Assembly (NCBI RefSeq): GCF_003173735.1
Contig: NZ_CP029551.1
Coordinates: 1,417,501-1,481,500, forward strand
DNA from: Methylobacterium radiodurans
Lineage (GTDB): Bacteria; Pseudomonadota; Alphaproteobacteria; Rhizobiales; Beijerinckiaceae
Direction of reading: 5' to 3'
DNA length: 64,000 nt
Shown: positions 60,804 to 64,000 of the stretch, in pieces
How positions within the stretch are numbered: position 1 is the first letter of the stretch
Layout of the letters: every line of letters begins with the position of its first letter
The notes under the pieces: model-generated
What the model was told of the DNA's origin: nothing
The model's database searches: none
Seen by the model: only the letters and a program-made list of their open reading frames with translations
Position numbers and translations under genes: made by a program

Positions 60804-63118
60804 CGGGTCTCGACTCCGGCGTCAGAGGCGGTCTGGGGCGCGTGTTCGGACTCGGGCTCAGGCCGCGGCGCCCGGCCGGCGGCTCCCTCGCGCTCCGGGC
60901 GGCGGGCCCGGCGCAGATAGGTGAGGCTGCGGTCCAGCACGGTGTCGTCGAAGACCGCGAGCACGTCGGGATCCGCCCGGTTCATGATCGCGCCGATCAG
61001 CTTGGCGGCGATCTCGGGGTTGAGCGCGACCGCGGCCTGCAGGTCGTCGAGGCTGGTCTGGTTCCAGCGCGCGACCATCACGAAACCGTCCACGAGGGCG
61101 GCCGCGGCGCGGGCATCGGAGACCGGCAGCATGGGCGGCAGGTCGAGGACGACGTAGCGGTAGCCGGCGCGGGCCATCTCCAGCAGATTGGCGAGCTGGG
61201 GCGCGGCGATCCGCTCCGAGGGGTGCAGCCGGTCGGCGTGGGTGCTGGCCGGCAGGACGTGCAGGCCCGACGGCTGACGGCGCACGATCGCGCTGATCGG
61301 CACGCGTCCGTCGAGCACGTCCTGCAGGCCGGCCTCCGTGTCCGTCGCGGCGGTGTCGCGCGTCAGCCGGGTGAGTGTTCGGCCGCGCAGGTCGAGATCG
61401 ATCAGCAGGGTCGGGCTGCCGCTGCGCGCCAGGAGGGTGGCGAGGTTGCCCGCGAGCGTGGTCACGCCGTCGCCCGAGACCGCCGAGACGAGGCCCAGCA
61501 CCGTGCCGGACGCCGTCCCCTCGAAGCGCGCGTCGGCCGTGAGGCGGACGGCCCGCAGGCTCTCGGCGAGCGCCGAGAAGGGCAGGCGCGCCGCCTCCGC
61601 GATCGGGTTCCGCCCGGGCGCGGGCGGCGCGGCGAGCGCGGGCAGGTCGGCGATCACCGCGATGCAGGGGCTGCCGACGGCGGCGGCGAGCTGGCGGCGG
61701 TCGCGCACGCGCCGCGTCAGCACGTCCCGCCCGAGGGCCACGACGAAGCCGAGGCCGAAGCTGAGCGAGAGGCCGGCCGCGAAGGCCTTGTACCAGTTCG
61801 GGGTCGCGGGCCGGTTCGGCTCGGAGGCGCCGCTGATGATGCGCGCCTCGGTGACCGGGAAGGTCTGCTCCTGCGCGGCCTCGGCGAAGCGGGTGAGGAA
61901 GCTGTCCCGCATGGTCTTGTAGGTGTCGGCCACGCTCTGCAGCTGCGCGAGCTGCACGCGCACCCCCTGCGCCTCGGCCGAGCGCCGGGCGAGATCCTCG
62001 AGGTCGCGGGTGATCGTCTGCTCGTTGAGGCGCGCCACCGCGGCGGTGCTGCGGTAGCCCTGAGCGATGCGGCGGAACTCGTCGGCGATCGAGGCCTCCG
62101 TCGCCTGGAGGTCCTGGCGGGCGCGCTCGACCGCGTCGTGGTCGCCGCCCGAGCGCGCGGTGATCTCGGCCATGCGGCGCCGGATCTCGGCCGCCTTCTG
62201 GCGCAGGCCGGTGATCAGGTTGTTCTGGAACTCGTCCGCGACCGCGCCGGCTCCGCCCGCGCTCAGGATCGCCTCGATCCGGGCGAGCTTGGCCTCCGCC
62301 TCGCTGCGCTCGCCCTGGACCGCGACGAGGCGGCTGCTCAGCTCGCTCAGCAGCTGCTCGTCCACGTACTTGCCGTCGGCGAGCATGATCCGGTTGGCCC
62401 CCCGGTAGGCGACCGCCGCCTTCTCGGCTTCCCCGGCCTGGGCCTGCAGCTCGGCGACCCGGTCGCGGTACCAGCCGTTGGCGCTGCCGGCGGCCTCCCG
62501 CTTGGCCGCGAGCTGGTCGTCCACGTAGGCCCGGGCGAGCGCGTTAGCGATGCGCGCCGCCTTGGCGGCGTCCGCCGACAGGAAGCGCAGCTCGACCACG
62601 TAGGACACGCCGACCCGCTGGGCCGTGACGCGCCGGCCGAGCGCCTCGATCGTCCGGCGCTCGCGCCCGGCCGGGGACGCGTCGGCCGGGTCGGCGAGAC
62701 CTGCGAGCGCGAGCAGCCGGTCGAGGGCGCTGCCGTCCTCGGCGAATTCCGGGTCCGCGTCGAGCTTCTCCGCACGGATGACGGCGCGCAGCACCCCCTC
62801 GGAGGTCATGATTGTCGCCTGGCTCTCGACGGCGGCGTCGTTGACCCGATTGTTGATCGCGAACTGGTCCTGGCCGATGTCGGCGAGGCGGCGGAAGTCG
62901 ATGAGGATGCGGGCGGTCGCCCTGTATTGCGGGGTCGCGAGGAGCAGGTAGGCGAGGCTGACCGCGAGGCCCGCGAGCACGAACCCGCCGATCAGGCGCC
63001 GCCAGCGGCGCACCACCGCGATCAGGTAGGTGACGTCGCCGGGATCGTTGACCTTCGGGGCGTCGGGGGGCAGCGGGCGGCCGCGGCCCAGGAAGGATCC
63101 GGGGGTCCGGTCAAGCAT
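60800..63118 (-). CDS. Second Wzc-like protein with a degenerate kinase domain
   Basis: Same layout as its neighbour: Wzz (VVRRWRRLIGGFVLAGLAVS, PQYRATARILIDFRRLADIG), coiled coil, membrane helix and a CpsD/BY-kinase-like domain. The P-loop reads GLVSAVSGDGVTTLAGNLAT, with Val in place of the Lys that binds phosphate; Walker A' (TLLIDLDLRGR) and Walker B (YVVLDLPPMLPVSD) are kept. So it can hardly bind ATP normally and is probably a structural or regulatory partner of the active kinase. Start MLDRTPGSFLGRGRPLPPDA at 63118 overlaps the ligase stop by 8 bp; ATG 63151 is possible. Confidence 0.87.
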   Translation of the reverse strand: MLDRTPGSFLGRGRPLPPDAPKVNDPGDVTYLIAVVRRWRRLIGGFVLAGLAVSLAYLLLATPQYRATARILIDFRRLADIGQDQFAINNRVNDAAVESQATIMTSEGVLRAVIRAEKLDADPEFAEDGSALDRLLALAGLADPADASPAGRERRTIEALGRRVTAQRVGVSYVVELRFLSADAAKAARIANALARAYVDDQLAAKREAAGSANGWYRDRVAELQAQAGEAEKAAVAYRGANRIMLADGKYVDEQLLSELSSRLVAVQGERSEAEAKLARIEAILSAGGAGAVADEFQNNLITGLRQKAAEIRRRMAEITARSGGDHDAVERARQDLQATEASIADEFRRIAQGYRSTAAVARLNEQTITRDLEDLARRSAEAQGVRVQLAQLQSVADTYKTMRDSFLTRFAEAAQEQTFPVTEARIISGASEPNRPATPNWYKAFAAGLSLSFGLGFVVALGRDVLTRRVRDRRQLAAAVGSPCIAVIADLPALAAPPAPGRNPIAEAARLPFSALAESLRAVRLTADARFEGTASGTVLGLVSAVSGDGVTTLAGNLATLLARSGSPTLLIDLDLRGRTLTRLTRDTAATDTEAGLQDVLDGRVPISAIVRRQPSGLHVLPASTHADRLHPSERIAAPQLANLLEMARAGYRYVVLDLPPMLPVSDARAAAALVDGFVMVARWNQTSLDDLQAAVALNPEIAAKLIGAIMNRADPDVLAVFDDTVLDRSLTYLRRARRPEREGAAGRAPRPEPESEHAPQTASDAGVETR

Positions 63119-64000
63119 CGGCGCGGCGAGCCTCCCTGCGAGCGCGTCCATGGCGGGGATCCGGCCCCGCCGGGCCGCGGTGGAAACCTGGGCCGAAGCC
63201 CGGACCGGGGCGGGGGGCCGGTTGCCCGGCATCGAGCCGCGCGGCCTCGGTGAGGCCGGCCCGCATGCCGATCAGCAGGGCGAAGAAGGCCCAGCAGGTG
63301 CCCCAGTAATGCACCGTGAACGAGACGAAGATCATCTGGACGAGCGCGATCGTCACCGCCTTGGCAGCCGTCCCGACGACGGGGTCGGGCCGCCGTGGCG
63401 GCGTGGCGCGGCCCGGCCAGGCGAAGAAGGCGCCCACGATCACGAGGGCGAGCAGCGCGACCCCGACATAGCCCGCGTGGAGCGCTTGGCCGAGCCAGAG
63501 GGCGTCGACGCTCGACACCATGGTGGAGAGCCGCACCCAGTCGCGCAGGCCGATGCCGAACCAGGGCGTCGGCTGGAGGTTGTAGGCGACCCATTCCCAG
63601 ATCAGGAACCGGTAGACCCCGGTCTCCGGCTCGAGCGTGAACAGGTTGACGAGGGTCCGCAGCGGGTCGTCCACGAAGGCGAGCAGCATCGCGATGCCGT
63701 AGACGACGAGGACCAGGAGGGCGGCCCAGCGCCAGGGGGCGCGGTCGAGCAGGCGGTCGAAGGTCGCGAGCGCGGCGAAGATGCCGAAGGCCAGCATCGG
63801 TGCCGAGGAGAGCGCCAGCACGATGCCGGCGAGGCACAGGCCGAGGCCTGCGATCCAGGTGAGCCGCCCGGGCGAGAGGTAGTAGAGCAGCGGCGCGCAG
63901 ACCGAGAAGAACGTCCCGAACAGGATCGCGTGCTCGAAGCTCGCCCGCGCGCGGGGCAGGCCCATGCGGTACTGCGTGATGTAGAGGGCGTTGCGGTCGA
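63111..64000 (-). CDS. O-antigen ligase/polymerase-like membrane protein (5' end beyond window)
   Basis: The frame is open to the edge; the visible part includes DRNALYITQYRMGLPRARAS, multiple hydrophobic helices, and the ligase-family loop EWVAYNLQPTPWFGIGLRDW. This places it with the Wzy/WaaL-like O-antigen ligase family that polymerises or attaches repeat units. Its C-terminus is Pro/Gly-rich. It is the first gene visible of the exopolysaccharide operon and overlaps the degenerate kinase gene. Confidence 0.82.
   Translation of the reverse strand, partial: DRNALYITQYRMGLPRARASFEHAILFGTFFSVCAPLLYYLSPGRLTWIAGLGLCLAGIVLALSSAPMLAFGIFAALATFDRLLDRAPWRWAALLVLVVYGIAMLLAFVDDPLRTLVNLFTLEPETGVYRFLIWEWVAYNLQPTPWFGIGLRDWVRLSTMVSSVDALWLGQALHAGYVGVALLALVIVGAFFAWPGRATPPRRPDPVVGTAAKAVTIALVQMIFVSFTVHYWGTCWAFFALLIGMRAGLTEAARLDAGQPAPRPGPGFGPGFHRGPAGPDPRHGRARREARRADA

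Noticed and set aside
1..64000. CRISPR array or cas genes
   Set aside because: No regularly spaced direct repeats with unique spacers and no Cas-like protein were seen.

Overview
The window is a high-GC alphaproteobacterial chromosome segment. It most resembles a Methylobacterium/Methylorubrum-type member of the Hyphomicrobiales (Rhizobiales). This inference rests on the helix-turn-helix regulator - metK - trmB gene order, a group I intron in tRNA-Arg(CCU), general stress response proteins of the NepR/EcfG type, an oxalate/formate-type transporter, aerobic cobaltochelatase genes (cobS/cobT) and pervasive GC-rich codon use. No species can be fixed from the sequence alone.

Layout. 1-29,360 is ordinary chromosome: an oxalate/formate antiporter (cut by the window edge), a cupin-type regulator divergent from a class III aminotransferase, small exported proteins, a NepR-like small protein, gltX, a CNNM/CorC-type protein, a Ca2+/H+ antiporter-like protein, murJ, an EcfG-type sigma factor with a NepR-like N-terminal domain, sodB, a PAS/HisKA_2 sensor kinase, trmB-metK-regulator, the intron-bearing tRNA-Arg, a nuclease-like protein, an M48 protease lipoprotein, a metallo-beta-lactamase-fold hydrolase, a three-gene heavy-metal RND efflux operon and an acetyltransferase.

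About 29,590-43,757 is a 14 kb genomic island inserted inside yjbQ. Joining the two chromosomal flanks at a shared TCG restores an uninterrupted yjbQ frame. The island brings its own diverged yjbQ 3' end, so the interrupted gene is rebuilt as a chimera with a 16-residue insertion. It has a truncated large serine recombinase at the left end, a decayed tyrosine integrase at the right end and a resolvase in the middle. The cargo is largely defence-like: a caspase-like protease with a 77-residue upstream partner; a retron made of a phosphoribosyltransferase-like protein, a small winged-helix-like protein, a structured RNA region and a retron reverse transcriptase; and the C-terminal remnant of an Mrr-type restriction endonuclease. 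The block 34.4-39.0 kb is visibly more AT-rich than the rest.

43,757-53,834 returns to chromosome: the chimeric yjbQ follows an ATP-dependent DNA ligase and its associated exonuclease in one overlapping operon, then a TPR-methyltransferase, a DUF1275 protein, arfB, bolA, a J-domain protein and cobS-DUF29-cobT. 53,863-64,000 is an exopolysaccharide operon on the minus strand with stop/start overlaps: O-antigen-ligase-like polymerase (cut by the edge), two Wzc-type chain-length/tyrosine-kinase proteins (one with a degenerate Walker A), a GT4 glycosyltransferase, a flippase and two GT2 glycosyltransferases.

The most interesting regions are the caspase-plus-small-protein pair and the retron operon within the yjbQ island, and the NepR-EcfG fusion.
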